Positions 20,638 through 34,300 are shown, counted from the first letter of the stretch. The stretch: 64,000 nucleotides of DNA from Blastomussa wellsi (GCA_947652115.1 OX393573.1:9725480-9789479); one strand, 5' to 3'. Notes: generated by a model from the sequence alone, not told the origin. Program-made: numbers and translations.

Positions 20638-23600
20638 ATGGCGTCGCAAAATATCTCAAGGGATAGCGGAATTTGTCTTGACGAGATGAAGCGAAAATCT
20701 AAAATACCGATCAGAGTGCCTCACTCCAATAGTGACAGCGAACAAAGCTGTAGTGAAGAGCCTTCCCATGTAAAGCGGTGCAGGGCGGAGCGGTCCTCAC
20801 GCATTCCAATTACAGTCTCCCGCCAAAGTAGTGGAAGTGATTCTTCTGAGGATTATCAAAACAAATCAAAACCAAATACAAAAGATTCAGGTACGGATAA
20901 TTTAATCTCTGGAATAATTAGTGATCATTATTGTTAATTAGCATTCTTAGTATAGTCATCATTATCACAGGAGCGCGTGCTAGCCTGATAAAATTGCCCG
21001 CACAAATGTTCACGCGTAAATTATGTGATCTGGGTATTGTTTCTTTTTTTAAGTTGTATGTCGTCAACGGCAAACAAGTAACCACTGAAAACTGCGCCAG
21101 TTGCCCATGGTTACAACGTAGTCTTACGTCCAAACGCATTCTCGTCCCCAGAGCCACTTGTCCCTCTTAGCCGGCTGGGCCTGTGCACGAGGAAACAAGT
21201 TCTCGTGTACAGGCCCAACCGGCGAAGAGGGACAAGTGGTTCTGGGGACGAGAATGGTCTAAACGTTGTCCCCAGTCTTGCTCCCAAACTTCATTGGATT
21301 CGAAGGCGACAGCTAGATACGGAGGGCGCGCTCAGGTTTGAAACTCACAATAGAGGCCAGCCGATCACCTACTAGCCACCATGTTGATTTTGTTCCGTTC
21401 AACAACAGTAGATTTCAAGGCGATTTCCACTGTCGCGTAATTGTTCGTACGTTAACGGATTCGAATTTAATTCGCTTTACATGCGTAAAATAAAATAGGG
21501 GAATTGTATGGACAGCTTGCGCCCAAGGAAAAAATTGAACCACCACGCAGACGCGAGACCTCCGCACATTTCCTATCTTATTTTACGCTCGTAAAGCCAG
21601 TTCTATTAAATTAGCGCTTTGGACACAAAGAAAAACGAGCGACTTCGAGCAAGTAAGTCAAGTAAACTCCCTTCGTGCCTTTATTAATTACCCTTAATGT
21701 AACTGTATTGGATCCGACGCACATTATCAGCCTTATATTCAATGAACTTGATAAATATCACACTCGCCTTTTAGGTATCAATCTAACGCAAGAGCAGAAA
21801 AAAGACGTTCATATTCAAAACACAAAGAGGACTAAACCTTCAGTAGCTGCCCTAAAAGAATCCTCGCCGAAGAGTAATAAGAGGTTGACTCCAAGAGACA
21901 CAAGGGCGAGCTTTCTAAGAAAACAGGCTCAGTTAAAGAAGGCGACTTCTTCGGAAAAAAACGTAAGTTGTGTTACTGTACTTTGGAGCTCGAGATCGGT
22001 TCGAAAAATTGAGGTGGGGAGTCACGTACGACGCCGAATTCGTGAACCATCTAGATGTACCTATAGCAAAACTTTTGATGAGACCTGGCCTAGAAACAAC
22101 ACTAAGTTGCTAAATAAGTTAAATTTATTTCTTCAGATAAAAGATAAAAAGTTTCCTGCCGACCACACTGAGGACATTAGTGACTACGGCGAGCTTGAGT
22201 GTGAGGCCAAACAAATACCAAACTTTCCAAACGATGAGCCGGTCAAGTGAGTACAAATCAGACACTATCTTTCTTCGAGAGTCACCGTATCGACATTAAA
22301 ATTATTTAGATTAACTTTCCTCCTACCATAAAGTTAAAAAATTAATGATCCCACTGAAACAAATTCGAGGAAGAGGTCGGTTGTTTTAGTTGTTGTTGTA
22401 AAACATAAATACACATCGGTGAATACGTCTTGAAATGAAAAGTTTTTGTCTGTTTTCGTTATCTTATCATACGTGCCCATGAATTATTGTCCGCCATTGT
22501 AGATAAGGAATAGTGAGCGAAAAGAACACGTTCTTGAGTTGACTTTGTAATCGGGTTTTCTCACTTTGGAGTCAGGCTTTCTCTGGCATTCTAGTTTTTT
22601 TCGTCTGACCGACCGACCTACCCACCTTCACAAGAGAGAGGGCGATGGGAAACGAAACACTTTATTCGGATGGCCCAAGCCATTTCTGAGTTGCCTTCTA
22701 CCTCTGTTTCAAAACGAGTCTTGGTGCACAATCAACCTTTCATATGGAAATGAGTTTGATTTTCAAGACAAAAATATCGATGTGCGAGAAAACCTCATTT
22801 CCATAAGAAATGTTGGAAAAAATATGTTTTTGCATGTAATTTAAAACGTGGGGTGTCAACTTTAAGAAGGGCTTTTTCGGAAGAAAAGCAAAATTCTTCC
22901 TGGAATCTGAAGATTTTGCCGGGAATCGGGAGACTTACCGGGAAACACGAAGTAATGAAGTTAAAATTTCGGGAATTCAGTTTGAGATTTTTTGAAGAAT
23001 TTCTCCCAAATATTCGGGATGATATTCCAGATTTTCGGGAAGACACACGGTACTGCTCAAACAGCGTTTGCTAGAGCTGTCATCCCCGTATTAAAAATTG
23101 TTGTTGTTGCATCTCGGAATTGGCCTATTGTTGGCGGAGGTAAACTCCCGTGTAAGTCAGCGAACAGACTCTTTTAGCAAGCGACAATACAAAGTTGATT
23201 AGACTGGCGTGATTGGCCTTCCCTTGTAAAGTTATATTATTAGAAAACTAAAGAATTATGGAGGAGCTCAAGCTCCGCTCTTAGGAACCTTATAGTTTCT
23301 GCATGGGCTATGCTTTCCTTGCCTTGAATTATACGTGAATTTACTCTGTATTACTCGCCTGTTCCAGGCGAGGTCGGTTAGGGGGGACGGCGCGAAGGAA
23401 AACAGTGAGAGAAAAAAGGGAGGGGGGGGGGGGAATATGGAGAGCACAAACCGAACGCCTGGAACAGGTTAGCGTATCTCCTGCTTTAGAACCGCAATCT
23501 ACCAAATGCCATTTGGCTTTCATCATTACTGACTTTGCTACTTGGAACTGCGTGAAATAACTTACTTATCTGAATAATTTGTTTTTCCATGCAAGTTGCT

Positions 23601-26600
23601 CAAGACAGTTGGAAGGTGAAGCTCATTTATATTCCAACGAAAGCTTTGACGAATTATCTTCCGTGGAAGAAAGAACACCCACCTTTGAATTCAATGTGAC
23701 CCCACCAAGCATTGGGAATAGCGGTTGCGGAGAGTCAAATCACACAATGGACGATGTTTATCTGCAGCGCTGTGAAGAAGAAGAACATACCACTTCTGAT
23801 GTTAGCGACATTGAAGACAAACCTGCAGTGCCGGACAGCTTACGCGAACAACAGAGTGCCTGGGAATTCTTTGAGAATGCATCCAGTGAAGTGGGACAGG
23901 AAACCTTGAATGATGAAGAGCTTAATCATCAGGAGTTCATTGCAAGAAACAATGAAAGGAAAGTCATTGATAATGACAATGAAATGAAAGTTATTGATAA
24001 TGACAATGAAATGAAAGTTATTGATAATGACAATGATGAGAAAGTTATTGATAATGACGAACTCGACCGGATGGATGAAGCAATCTTTGGCTTGCTACAG
24101 TCAACAGAAGAATCTCCCCTGGTGACCAATCATACTGGGACTGATACTAAGGTCATAGGAGATGACTTCGACTGTTTGCAAGAAGTATATCGTAGCATGG
24201 ACAGAGACAAGCAAAGGGTTCATTTCGTAAGCGAACCAGAAGTGTTTGAGGTACCATTTAGCTCACGAGAGTTTGATGAACCTTATTTTGACGTCCCGGG
24301 TGATGAATCACATGAAGTTCAAAGCGACTCGCCTTTAAAAAACGTTAACTTGGATCCTTACACTCAAGAATTTGTGGATGATCTGGATAATCTGCTTGAT
24401 GATATTGAAGAGGACATGCGAGAAGAATCCGAGGATAATTATCTTGATAAAGAGGTTGATCTAGTTCCCGTACAGAGACCAGTCTGCAAACTTGAGAAAG
24501 AAACGTATTCTGGAAAAACAATTACCGTGGAAACCATCGGCTCTAAGGCACATCATGAAACCGAGACAACATCCCCTTCTAAAATGCAGTTTGCCGGCAC
24601 AAACGACGTCGCAGAATACGGTTTGGCAGCTGTGCTTCATTGTGAGAGTGGAAAAACGCTGATTAAGGCTGTTAGTGAGCCGATTGAACGAAAGCCTAAA
24701 CAAGAGAAGGATGTCGTTTTGGAAGAAATTCCAAACTATGAAGTTAACTCGACTAGCCAGCCATTGGCAAAGAACGGAATGTCTCCATCAGTGGCAGAGG
24801 AATCACCCGGGTTTCTCCCGCAGACTGAAACAGAAATCGTGCCTGAGAGTGCTGATCCACATCCACCAGCAATTGATAAAGAGAGGCCTCTTATTGATGT
24901 GGCCTTGGCTGCGCACCTTTTGAAATGTAAAACTGAAAATGAAGTTACGGATAAAGGAACTGAATACAACGACCTGCCAACAGAGGAAGTAGTCCAAAAG
25001 TGCAGCAAAGAATCCCTACCTCATCCAAACAGCAATGGCGCAGAAACTCTTAGTCAGGTTGAAAATATTCCTGACTTTTCAATGCTGAATAAGAAAAAGG
25101 TGATAATGACATCAAATAGTTATATCGATGAGCTTATTGAGAACGAGGTTCAACTAACCGTGTCGGAAACCACAGCGAAACGAAACGACAGTAAGAGTGT
25201 CATTGGTCATAAATACGAAGCTGAAAATCCAGATTTTGCAGATTTTAGTCCAAAAATCCATACTGGAGCCGTGGAAACAACAGCGAGAGAAAGCACGCCT
25301 GAATGCCGTGAGGAAATGGGCAGCAGAAATTTCGAACAGTTTTGTTTGGAGGGTAATGGCCGCCACAAAAAGGTGCAAACCTGTATTGGTGACATATGTG
25401 AGAACCTCAAAGACAGTATAAAAGTTTTCCATAAGGAATCGGAAAATAAACTGATTGAAGATGACACTGTGAACGAGACTTGCTACGGCATTGAATCGGG
25501 TGGCATATTACCCAAGGAGAATGCAATAAGCTTCACCTGTGAGGCATCAAGAGAAAACAGGGATAAAGAACATCAGATTGTGGCTAGCACAGCAAGTGTT
25601 GAAGAAGAACTGAAGGTTATTGCTACCGGACTTGAACATCTCAAGGATTTACATGCTAAGATAAGTGATATACGCAAGGTGCTCAATGGCGGAGACAAAT
25701 CAGATTACGAGGAACCGTTACTAAAGAGAAATAAGAGCCGACCGAGTCTGCTTGAAGAGTTCAGGATTGTCATGTTGGCTGTTACGGAGATGAGTGAGGA
25801 TTTAAAAAATACCTTGGTTCAGGTTTTAGAAGAGTCAAAACAGCACAACACTTCTCTTGAGTGCGAGTTAACACAGATGAAAAGAGAATACCTCGAGACG
25901 TTGGACAAACGGAACGTGGAAATCAAGTTACTCAGTGAATGTAACGAGGAGCTTAAAATTCAATTGGAGGAAGGGGATCAAGAGAGACGGACCATAGTAT
26001 GCATTATTGAATCAGTTAATATTGAAAACGAGAAGCTTCTACAGCAAAACGATGATTTGGAGAATGAACTGAAAAGGGTGCTGTCTGAGAAAAGCGATAT
26101 TTTGGTGGAAATGGACAGAACACGCTCTAAAGAGGAATACAGCGAAAGGGAATTATCAGATTTGACGGATGATATGCGATGGAAAAGTCTCAAATTGGAC
26201 GAAGTTTATGCGGCTTGGGACCAGATGTGCATTGACAAAAAAAAGTTGAAAGAAGATCTTTGTTGCCTGACAGTATCGTTAGAACAAAGTGAAAAAGACA
26301 AATTAGAGTTCGCAAAGCAACTGGAGGAGATGAAGAATGAACTGGAAATTTTTAAAATGGAGCACAAGAGCAAGGACAACATGGTTGACTATGCATGCCT
26401 CCAGGAAGAAATACAACATTTGAAAGAGTCATTGGCATCGCGCAATGTGGACAACGAAAAGTTAAAAATGGAGCTTCAATCAATTGCAAAGGCCTCGCCT
26501 ATCACTAATGATGCTGAAGGAGTTGCCCAACAGAAAGAACTGTCTAAAGGCTGCATTGAAAAACAGATAAGTGAATTGGAGAAGCAAAACACAGTGATGT

Positions 26601-29398
26601 TACAAGAGCTTGCTCACGCTTCCGAAGAAAAGAACGCAGAAGATAACTCCACGACGAAACTAATTCTCGCAAAAGAGGACCTTCATACTGGGTTTACGCA
26701 ATTTGAGAAACAACTCAAAAATGTCCAGGCTGAGCTTAGCCATCTTCGCAACGAAAGCGTGCGTTCCCAGTGGCAAGGGAAAAGACAAGACAAATCACAG
26801 TACAAAAAAATAAAGAAGAGTCTTGGACGCAACGAAGAAAATATTAAGTCGTTGGTTCAGTCGTTGCTCGATATAAAGGAACTGAATAAAGCTGAGCAGG
26901 ACTTCAATAGTCAAATACGACATGACATCCGGGCGCATCTGGAGACGTTATCGAAATGGTGCACAGGAAATGAAGTCAATCAGCCTAAACCAGGAGAGGG
27001 CCAAGATGGTGAGATAAAGGAGTTGAAGAAGCTCTCAGAGAAGGCAATAATAAAGGAACAGAGGAACAAGAAAATAACAATTGGTAAGGGAGACGAAAAA
27101 GGCCAAGAGCTGGAGAACAAGTTTGAAGAGTTACACAAACGTTTGCAAGAAACTGAACTTCACTTAGAGAGTACTGAGAGGAAATTAAACGAAAGAGAAC
27201 GTACAGTTGAGGAGTTAAACCGGCAGTTACATAAAGAGAGAAAAAATAAAGACGAACAACTAATGGGGAAAGAGGTCGAGGTCAACAAACTACAAAGATT
27301 GCTTTCTGATAGCGACAAAAATGCAGAAAATTTGCATGAGCGACTTGGAGAAATTAGCAAACAATTAGAAAGTGCACAAGAAACACTGGGTCAGAGAGAG
27401 ACTGAGTTAGCAAATTCAAGGGCTTCTGTTTTCCAGGCAGACGACCTTCTTTGCATGTCGAGGCAGTATATCACTGAAATGCAAAGAGCATTAGAAGAGA
27501 CAAAGGGAGTGTTGAAAGAAAAGTGTGTGGCTTTAGAGTACACGGAGAGGTATGTAGAGATGATGTGTATGTCGGCGAGAAGCAATGACTTTGAGATAGG
27601 AGTGGTGATAAATGAATTAATGAACAAAGTGGAACGAGATGTGAGAAGAATGGAAAAGCTGAGTAATAATTCGCTGAAAGAAAAAGCCAGTGAGCTGCAG
27701 CAAATGAAAAGAGAACTTCAAATGAAAGAATTGGAGATTAAAGATTTGAAATCTTCCATCGGCGACCTAAGGCTGGACTTAGAGCTGAGTAATACTTCAC
27801 TAAAACAAGAAGGTAACGAGCTTCAACAAGTGAGAGACGAACTTCAAAGGAAAGACATGGAACTGAAAGATGTGGAAGTTTCTATCGGCGACCTAAAGCA
27901 GGATTTAGAGCTGAGTAATACTTCGCTGAAAGAAAAAGCTAATGAACTTCAGCAAGTGACAAACGAACTTCAAAGGAAAGACTTAGAAATTAAAGATTTG
28001 GAATCTTCCATCGGCGACCTAAAGCAGGATTTAGAGCTGAGTAATACTTCGCTGAAACAGGAAGGTAATGAACTTCTGCAAGTAAAAGGCGATCTTCAGA
28101 GAAAAGAGTTGGAACTGAAAGAAAACAAAGAAAGAAGTAGCATGTTAGAAGAAGAAGGGAACTCACTGCAAAACGAGTTAACGAAACTAAAAACCCAGCT
28201 CAGTCAACAAGATGGTGAAATAAAAGAAATGAAAAGGTTGACATCCACAAAGGATTCAGATTTGAGGAAAGGAAGTTTGGAGATGGAAAAGCTTCGACTT
28301 CAACTGGACGAGAAGGAACAGCAAATGGATCTTCTAAAACGTGGACTCGGCGCGAAAGAAGACGAGATTAACATTATGACAGAAAATATCAAAAATAAAC
28401 TGTTCGAAATAAGATGTCTGGAGAGAACGTTGGACAACGCCAAGATTGACAACTGCAAATCATTTCAAGTCTATCAGATGAAGACTAGATATTTGGAAGC
28501 CGCGGTAGCGAGGCTTAAACACGAATCAGAGGGCCACAGTGTTCTGCTGCGTGCAAAGGATGACGAACTCGCAAAAGCAAATGTCGCTGTTCAGGTGAAA
28601 GAGAGAGAGATTGATGGCTTAAAAGCGCGTTTACGTAAGTTGGAGGAAAGGTTTCAACTTTACAAACAGATTTCTACTGAGAGGGAATTCAAATTAGCAC
28701 AAGAGAAAAAGGTTTTGGAAAAGAACGCAACATACTTCACAACACATCTGGATCAAAAAGGAAACGAGACAAAGCGGGTCGAGTCGGAGCCAATGGACAA
28801 TTCTCAAAAAGAAAGCAAACAAGACGACTTGGGCTGTATAGAGAAGACCAAAAACCTTGACGTTGTGATGGCTAAACTAGCTGGAGAACAGATCGCAGTC
28901 GCAATGACTGACAGAATCGAGCAAATGATAGCCGATATGAATGTAATCCAAGCGGAGCTGGAAAGCAAAAGGGAAGAAAATGCGAAATTGTTCAAGGACA
29001 ACAAAGAACTCAAGGAACAAGTGAACAAGTTACAAAAAGAGGCTGTTGAACAAAAACAATTGTCTTCACGAATGTTAAAGAATGCTCTAGATCATATGCA
29101 GATGAAAAGGACCGAGATACGAAAGCTTAAGGCAGCACAGAATATAGCCACTGATCAGTCGCTTCAAAGGTTGGTTTGTGATTCTATTACAGTTATGTTC
29201 ACCATACGACATGTCATCGCTATTCAATTCACCCGATAAATATAGAGTGAGTTCACAAGAGACGAAGTTCGAAGTCCTTTCTTACTCTTAGCAACTAATT
29301 TGTCTCATATTCTGATTGCATTTAGGCGACCGTTTAGCGTCGCCGACCGACCCAGATTTTCGCGTTTTCAAAAAAAAGTTACGCGAAAGGTAATTTGA
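20638..29398 (+). CDS. Large coiled-coil protein with N-terminal SxIP motifs, five exons, about 2065 residues
   Basis: Exons are 20638-20890, 21775-21962, 22137-22246, 23596-29169 and 29326-29398. All are GT-AG and the phases (1, 0, 2, 2) keep one frame. If the last intron is not used, the frame instead ends at 29239 with an unlikely hydrophobic tail. The N-terminus is Ser/Arg-rich with SKIP (residues 21-24) and SRIP (54-57), each next to basic residues, the form that binds EB1 at microtubule plus ends. A long acidic disordered part follows, including four NEMKVIDND-type repeats. Residues from about 850 onward are dense heptad coiled coil with four 42-residue tandem repeats. No motor, kinase or membrane segment is seen. 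It resembles centrosomal or microtubule-associated scaffolds, but I cannot name an orthologue. The gene is certain; the role is inference. Confidence 0.8.
21137..21256. repeat. Hairpin MITE (CATTCTCGTCCCCAGAGCCA ends) in intron 1 of the coiled-coil gene
   Basis: The left arm CATTCTCGTCCCCAGAGCCA...CTGGGCCTGTGCACGAG pairs with the right arm CTCGTGTACAGGCCCAAC...GGACGAGAATG, forming a nearly complete 120-bp hairpin. A second weaker inverted repeat (CTTTAC..GCGTAAAATAA / TTATTTTACGC..GTAAAG) spans 21474-21598. Confidence 0.7.
23358..23468. repeat. Short inverted-repeat element (CCTGTTCCAGGCG ends)
   Basis: CCTGTTCCAGGCG at 23358-23370 and CGCCTGGAACAGG at 23456-23468 are perfect complements around a G-rich core. 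It lies in intron 3 of the coiled-coil gene, about 130 bp upstream of the exon 4 acceptor. Confidence 0.65.
23951..24058 (+). repeat. 27-bp coding tandem repeat, four copies
   Basis: Four units of 27 bp encode NERKVIDND, NEMKVIDND, NEMKVIDND and NDEKVIDND within exon 4 of the coiled-coil gene. The period is a multiple of three, so copy-number change would keep the frame. Confidence 0.85.
27659..28162 (+). repeat. 126-bp coding tandem repeat, four copies, coiled coil
   Basis: Units start at 27659, 27785, 27911 and 28037 with exact 126-bp spacing, each encoding LSN(T/N)SLK...IGDLKQDLE-type 42-residue blocks. 42 residues equal six heptads, so duplication keeps coiled-coil register. The fourth copy diverges after QRKELELKE. 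Confidence 0.85.
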
Positions 29399-31304
29399 CC
29401 CAGTCAAACGTTTTTCACCTAATCTGAAACATAGGCATTGTTTGTCCTATACAGATTTTCGGTTTGCATTGTGATCAGACTTTTTCCGTGACCTCAGCGA
29501 ATTTTTCGTGATTCGGAAGGCGTACCGAAATATTAAGATACGAGGTTAATGTATCCTCGTCTCGTTGTTATTCGTGTCGATTCGTGGAAGAGATCCTCTA
29601 GTCTCCTTCCTTCTCCATTTTGAGACAGTAAGAGGTGTAATCAAAACGATATGTGATTTAGGCTGAGGACGGGACACGAACAACACTTCTCTTTCAGTGA
29701 ATTAATTTCATGCATCAGCATACTTTCTCCAATAACGTAACTTTTTACTCAACATATGAACAAACACACATTCTACAATCCTTTATTTTTCTCCAACACA
29801 CGTTAGCTTTTCCAACAGACCAATTTCGATATATTAATATTCTAACATGTCGCCAAAAGATTTTGCATCTAGGCTTAGGGATGAATAAATAATTTCTTTT
29901 GTTTTAGTCTCCCAAGCCAAGCCTCGGCGCCATGTTAGAATTTTAATATATGGGAATTGGTCTACTACGTTACCTTTTTCAACTACAAGTCGATATTCTT
30001 TAAAAAACCACTTAATATTTTCACATTTTACAGCAGCAATGGCAGTAGCAGTTACAGTATCCAACAGGTTGTCACACCAACACTGGACTGAACAACACGG
30101 TTATTTATCTTGAACGCGTTTGATGACAGAAAGGTGTCTTTCTGTTGCATCTTTATTCTGAGAGAAATTTTAATTTTAAGTTTTATGTTGATGTTAAAAT
30201 ATGTGCACACGTGTATTTTTTAAGCTTGCCTTTACCAGAATTGTAAAGGGCAATATAATGTAGGCCACAAGGAGCCTTTCATATATTTATATGCTTTGTA
30301 AGAAAATAAAGTTTGCTTGAAAGAAAATCTGTTTCTCATTTTCTCTCAGCCCACCCTCATCCTCATAGGGGAGGGGGGGGGGGAGGAGGTGGGATTCACA
30401 TAGTGGATGTTACAGGAAGGTATCAATTTTTAGGCTGGAGATGCAGGGAGGCCGGGGGCTACCCGACGTCTGCCAAGATTAAAATGAATACAAGAAATTA
30501 TCAAAGCAAAACACATTTTAATATAGTGCTACAATTTGCATTAGTCAAAAATCATCACACGACCTATAATGGGAATTAGACACTGAAAAAACTTGTATGG
30601 TTGTGAGTGGCAAGACTGTTACATAAGGGGGGGGGGGGGAAGGGATAGTGGGGACTGCTGCTTTTTACTCCCATCTCCCACCTAGCTATTGTAACCAGAT
30701 GTAATTACAGCTGCAACGCTACGCAGCATTGCGTGACATAAAGAGAGCCAGGATTGGCTGCTTCTGTGAAAGCATGGGAGAATGTTGAAAAATGTCTCGG
30801 CTGTCGCAAAAGAAAAAAGTAAAAGATAAAGTGAAAATAAAGCCCAAAATACAGCCTTACTGCTCACACTTCAAATGTCTGCTTAGTCAGTAACTGCAAT
30901 AAAATCTACTTGTCAATTACTAATGATATCAACAGTAAGTCATCAATTAACTCTTAATTTCAGCAAAGAGCATGAACTCCTATTTTATTATTTAGTCATT
31001 CATCTCTTATTCATTTTGAAAACAATTGTCCTTTGTGGAAGATTTACTTTATATGCACAAAAATTATGATCATATTTAATATGATGCTTTCAGCATACTG
31101 CCATCGGCATATGCCACATTCGAAGAAACCCCTAGCAAACCCAAGCATGTCAGCAGTATTCTGCAGGTCTCTGGTTAGATGACAGTGCAGGTCAGTAATG
31201 GATAGACTTTGATATACAGTTAAAATGTTATCTTTAGTCTAGTGCAGACTTAATGAACTTATTAAAGACATGGGTTATAAATGACATGTAGGTAAACAAG
31301 CTGT
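29399..31304. other. Convergent intergenic region between the coiled-coil gene and peflin
   Basis: This holds the 3' flanks of both genes. An inverted repeat at 29816-29963 (AGACCAATTTCGATATATTA and its complement) is a further MITE. AATAAA occurs at about 29885 and 30305 for the plus gene. G-runs lie near 30369 and 30629. No separate gene is recognised. Confidence 0.5.
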
Positions 31305-34300
31305 TTAAGGCTTGTTTAAAAGCACCATGCACATGAAATCTTCATAATTAATGGTGATATTGCCATTCATGTTTGTGTCTCTTGCTCTAAATGCATCAGT
31401 CAATGCTCGTAACATGACACAGCATTGAATAAAACTGTCCAACTTCAAGCTTCGCCGGGCAAGCCTGTCAAACCTAATGGATGCAATGAACAATAAATTA
31501 CACTTGACTGAAGGTTACCAAAGAATGTTTTTACTAAGATTATAGCTCAAAATGAAGATTTCAATAATTTAGAGCCATAATTATGAATGTAGGCTTTCTT
31601 TTGGTAACAAGTAATTTAGTAAAGTGTCTTGCCCAAGAAAACAGCTCAGTGATGCCAGCCACAGGGCTGCAGTCGGGCCACATATACAATCCGAAGACCA
31701 GCACACTAACCAGTCTGACCATTTGGCCAACACACCTTAATTCATTCTTTATCAAGTGTGTAACCTTTAGAGCTCACACATGACTAATAATAAATACAAA
31801 ACCAAGCACAAGGGCCATACTGGGAAAATATCAGCCCAAGGTCTTGACAGTACAGACTGTGCACAGGGAGGTCTGTACAGAAGACTGACGGCTGATATTT
31901 TCCCGGAATGGCCTCTGGCAAGCTTGGTTAACAAGAGATTTATTACATGACCCAGAATTTGTTTCACAGATGGAAGCATAAAGCACACTTTTTCTCGTGT
32001 TTGATATATTACTTGAAAAATCTTTGGAACTCGGGTAGAGTACATCAATCTGTGACATAATGGAAATATAAATGCCTTACTGCGCAAAATTAATTAAACT
32101 GCACTTGGTTAATAATAATAATAATAATAGAGTATGCACCTCAGCTGGAATTTGAATTCATTTGAAAATTTTGTTGCATGCACTATTTCAGTGGGATGCA
32201 CTAAACTGCACCCACCCAAATAACTCTTTTACAAGTTAGCCAATCAGAGAGTGCAAATTTTGTTTGACAGGTCCACCTATTGCAGATCTTGCCGCTCTTG
32301 TCATGCAATTTTGGCTATTTATTTACCCTTTTTCCTCTCAGGTTTTATTGATTTCCATTTTCAATAATTTGTTAAATACTTATTTGGTGTAAGCAAATAA
32401 TGGACTAGGAATTGTGATTATAACAATCAACTTTGTTTAACGAGGGTAGCACATAACAGTCTTGTGACTTACAATCCTGTGGCCCTCAAATCCCAGATGG
32501 AATTTTAATCTTAGAACTCTAAGGTCATTAATTTTGCCGAAGAAATCATTGTATATTGAATTGAATGTATACCATTAAATATGTACAATAAACATATGAT
32601 GAACATTGCACAGTAATTTCTGGAATTTCAAATGGGGTGAGAGTATGTTTGCAAAGCATTAAAAATTCAAGTGAAATGATTACTTTCCTGTGCACATGAA
32701 AATTATAATCTTCCACATGGAGTGAATGCATCAATTTGTGGCTTTGTTTCTGCTTTGTGAGTGCCACATGAAAAGTGCCAGATTCGGTGCCATATCCAAA
32801 ATGGAGAGGCAGCTCTTGGAACTGAGTCTTCGACATTCCTCAGAGTTTTGAAAATATTGGAAAATGTGAGAAGTCCTGTCCTTTCTGAGATGCTCACGAA
32901 AGCGTGTCAAAATGTGACGTAACAGGCATTACATCCTGCACAAGTGAATTTGTCCATGACACGCGAACGAAGATAGAAAGGCACAGGATCCTTCACACTG
33001 AACATGTTGCGGATCTTAAAGGAGGAAAAAGCGAGCTTAATGTCTAAATCGATGCAAAAATGCTTAACTAGTTTACGTAGTCTTCTCTGAGCTTCTGTAG
33101 AAAAGGAACCTATGCAAGGTAACCTAAAATACTTTACTGAAACGGAGGATTGAACCTGGTTGTCATTAGTAGATAGGGTCTGGCCTCCAGTAATATACTG
33201 ATTAGCTACCTTCTCAATTAGATGTGAAGGGAAAAGGTCATTATTTGTTACAGAATGTGACCTCATATATGTAGTACAAAGTGATTGTAATAAAAAAGTT
33301 CCCGGATCTTCTTCCTTCGGGTCTAACGTAACTGACTCATGTGCTCTGAATGTGTTCGTGTAATCCTTAAAATCTCACCCCATCATGACAGCAGAAGTGA
33401 CTCCAACAGGTTATGGGCCCCGACGAGATGTTCCTGGAAGATTTGGAAGATTAATTTTTGATGGGGATGAGCGTAAATACGAACAGTGGGAGATCAAATT
33501 CCTTGGATACATGAGATTGCAAAAGTTGAAAGACGTTCTCGTGTCCGAGAGCTGGGATGAAGAAAATGATGCTAGCAAAAACGAGGAGGCGTTTGCCGAG
33601 CTAATCCAGTTCCTAGATGACAAAAGCCTAGCGCTGGTAATGAGAGATGCAACTGACGATGGAAGAAAGGCGCTGCAGATTCTACGAGCCCATTACGCTG
33701 GGACTGGGAAACCACGTGTGATTTCGCTTTGCACCGAACTAACATCCTTAGTTAAATCGGCGAATGAGCCTGTCACTGACTATGTAATCAGAGCGGAAAC
33801 GGCGGCAACAGCTTTGAAAAATGCGGGAGAAACTGTAACTGACAGTCTTCTGATAGCAATGGTACTTAAAGGATTACCTCAAAGTTACAAACCGTTTGTT
33901 GTGGTTGTCACACAGAGCGAGAAGCAACAAACATTTAGCGAATTCAAAGCCTCTCTAAGAAGCTTTGAGGACACTGAGAAAGCAAGAACAGCAGATGATA
34001 CCGACTCCATTTTGAAAGCAGAAGACAATTTCCAACGGCCAAAACCACCAGTGAGAGGAAAAGGAAATCCTACCTGCTTCAACTGCTTCCAACAAGGTCA
34101 TATAGCTCGTTTCTGTCCCAACAAGCCCAAAGGAGGGAAATGGTGCAATACTTGTCGCTCAAGGTCGCACAGTGACCAAGCATGTCGTCATAAAAGAAAG
34201 AAAGGTGACAAGGTTAATCAAGTATCTGAGAAAACCGACCAGGACATTGAACACTCATTTGTTTTTGAGACTAATGCCTATGAGGATGAGAATAATGTCT

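Noticed and set aside
22566..23177. Overlapping plus- and minus-strand ORFs
   Set aside because: They lie in intron 3 of the coiled-coil gene and have no recognisable content.
31561..31783. Overlapping ORFs of about 65 codons on both strands
   Set aside because: They coincide with a SINE head fragment in peflin intron 3.
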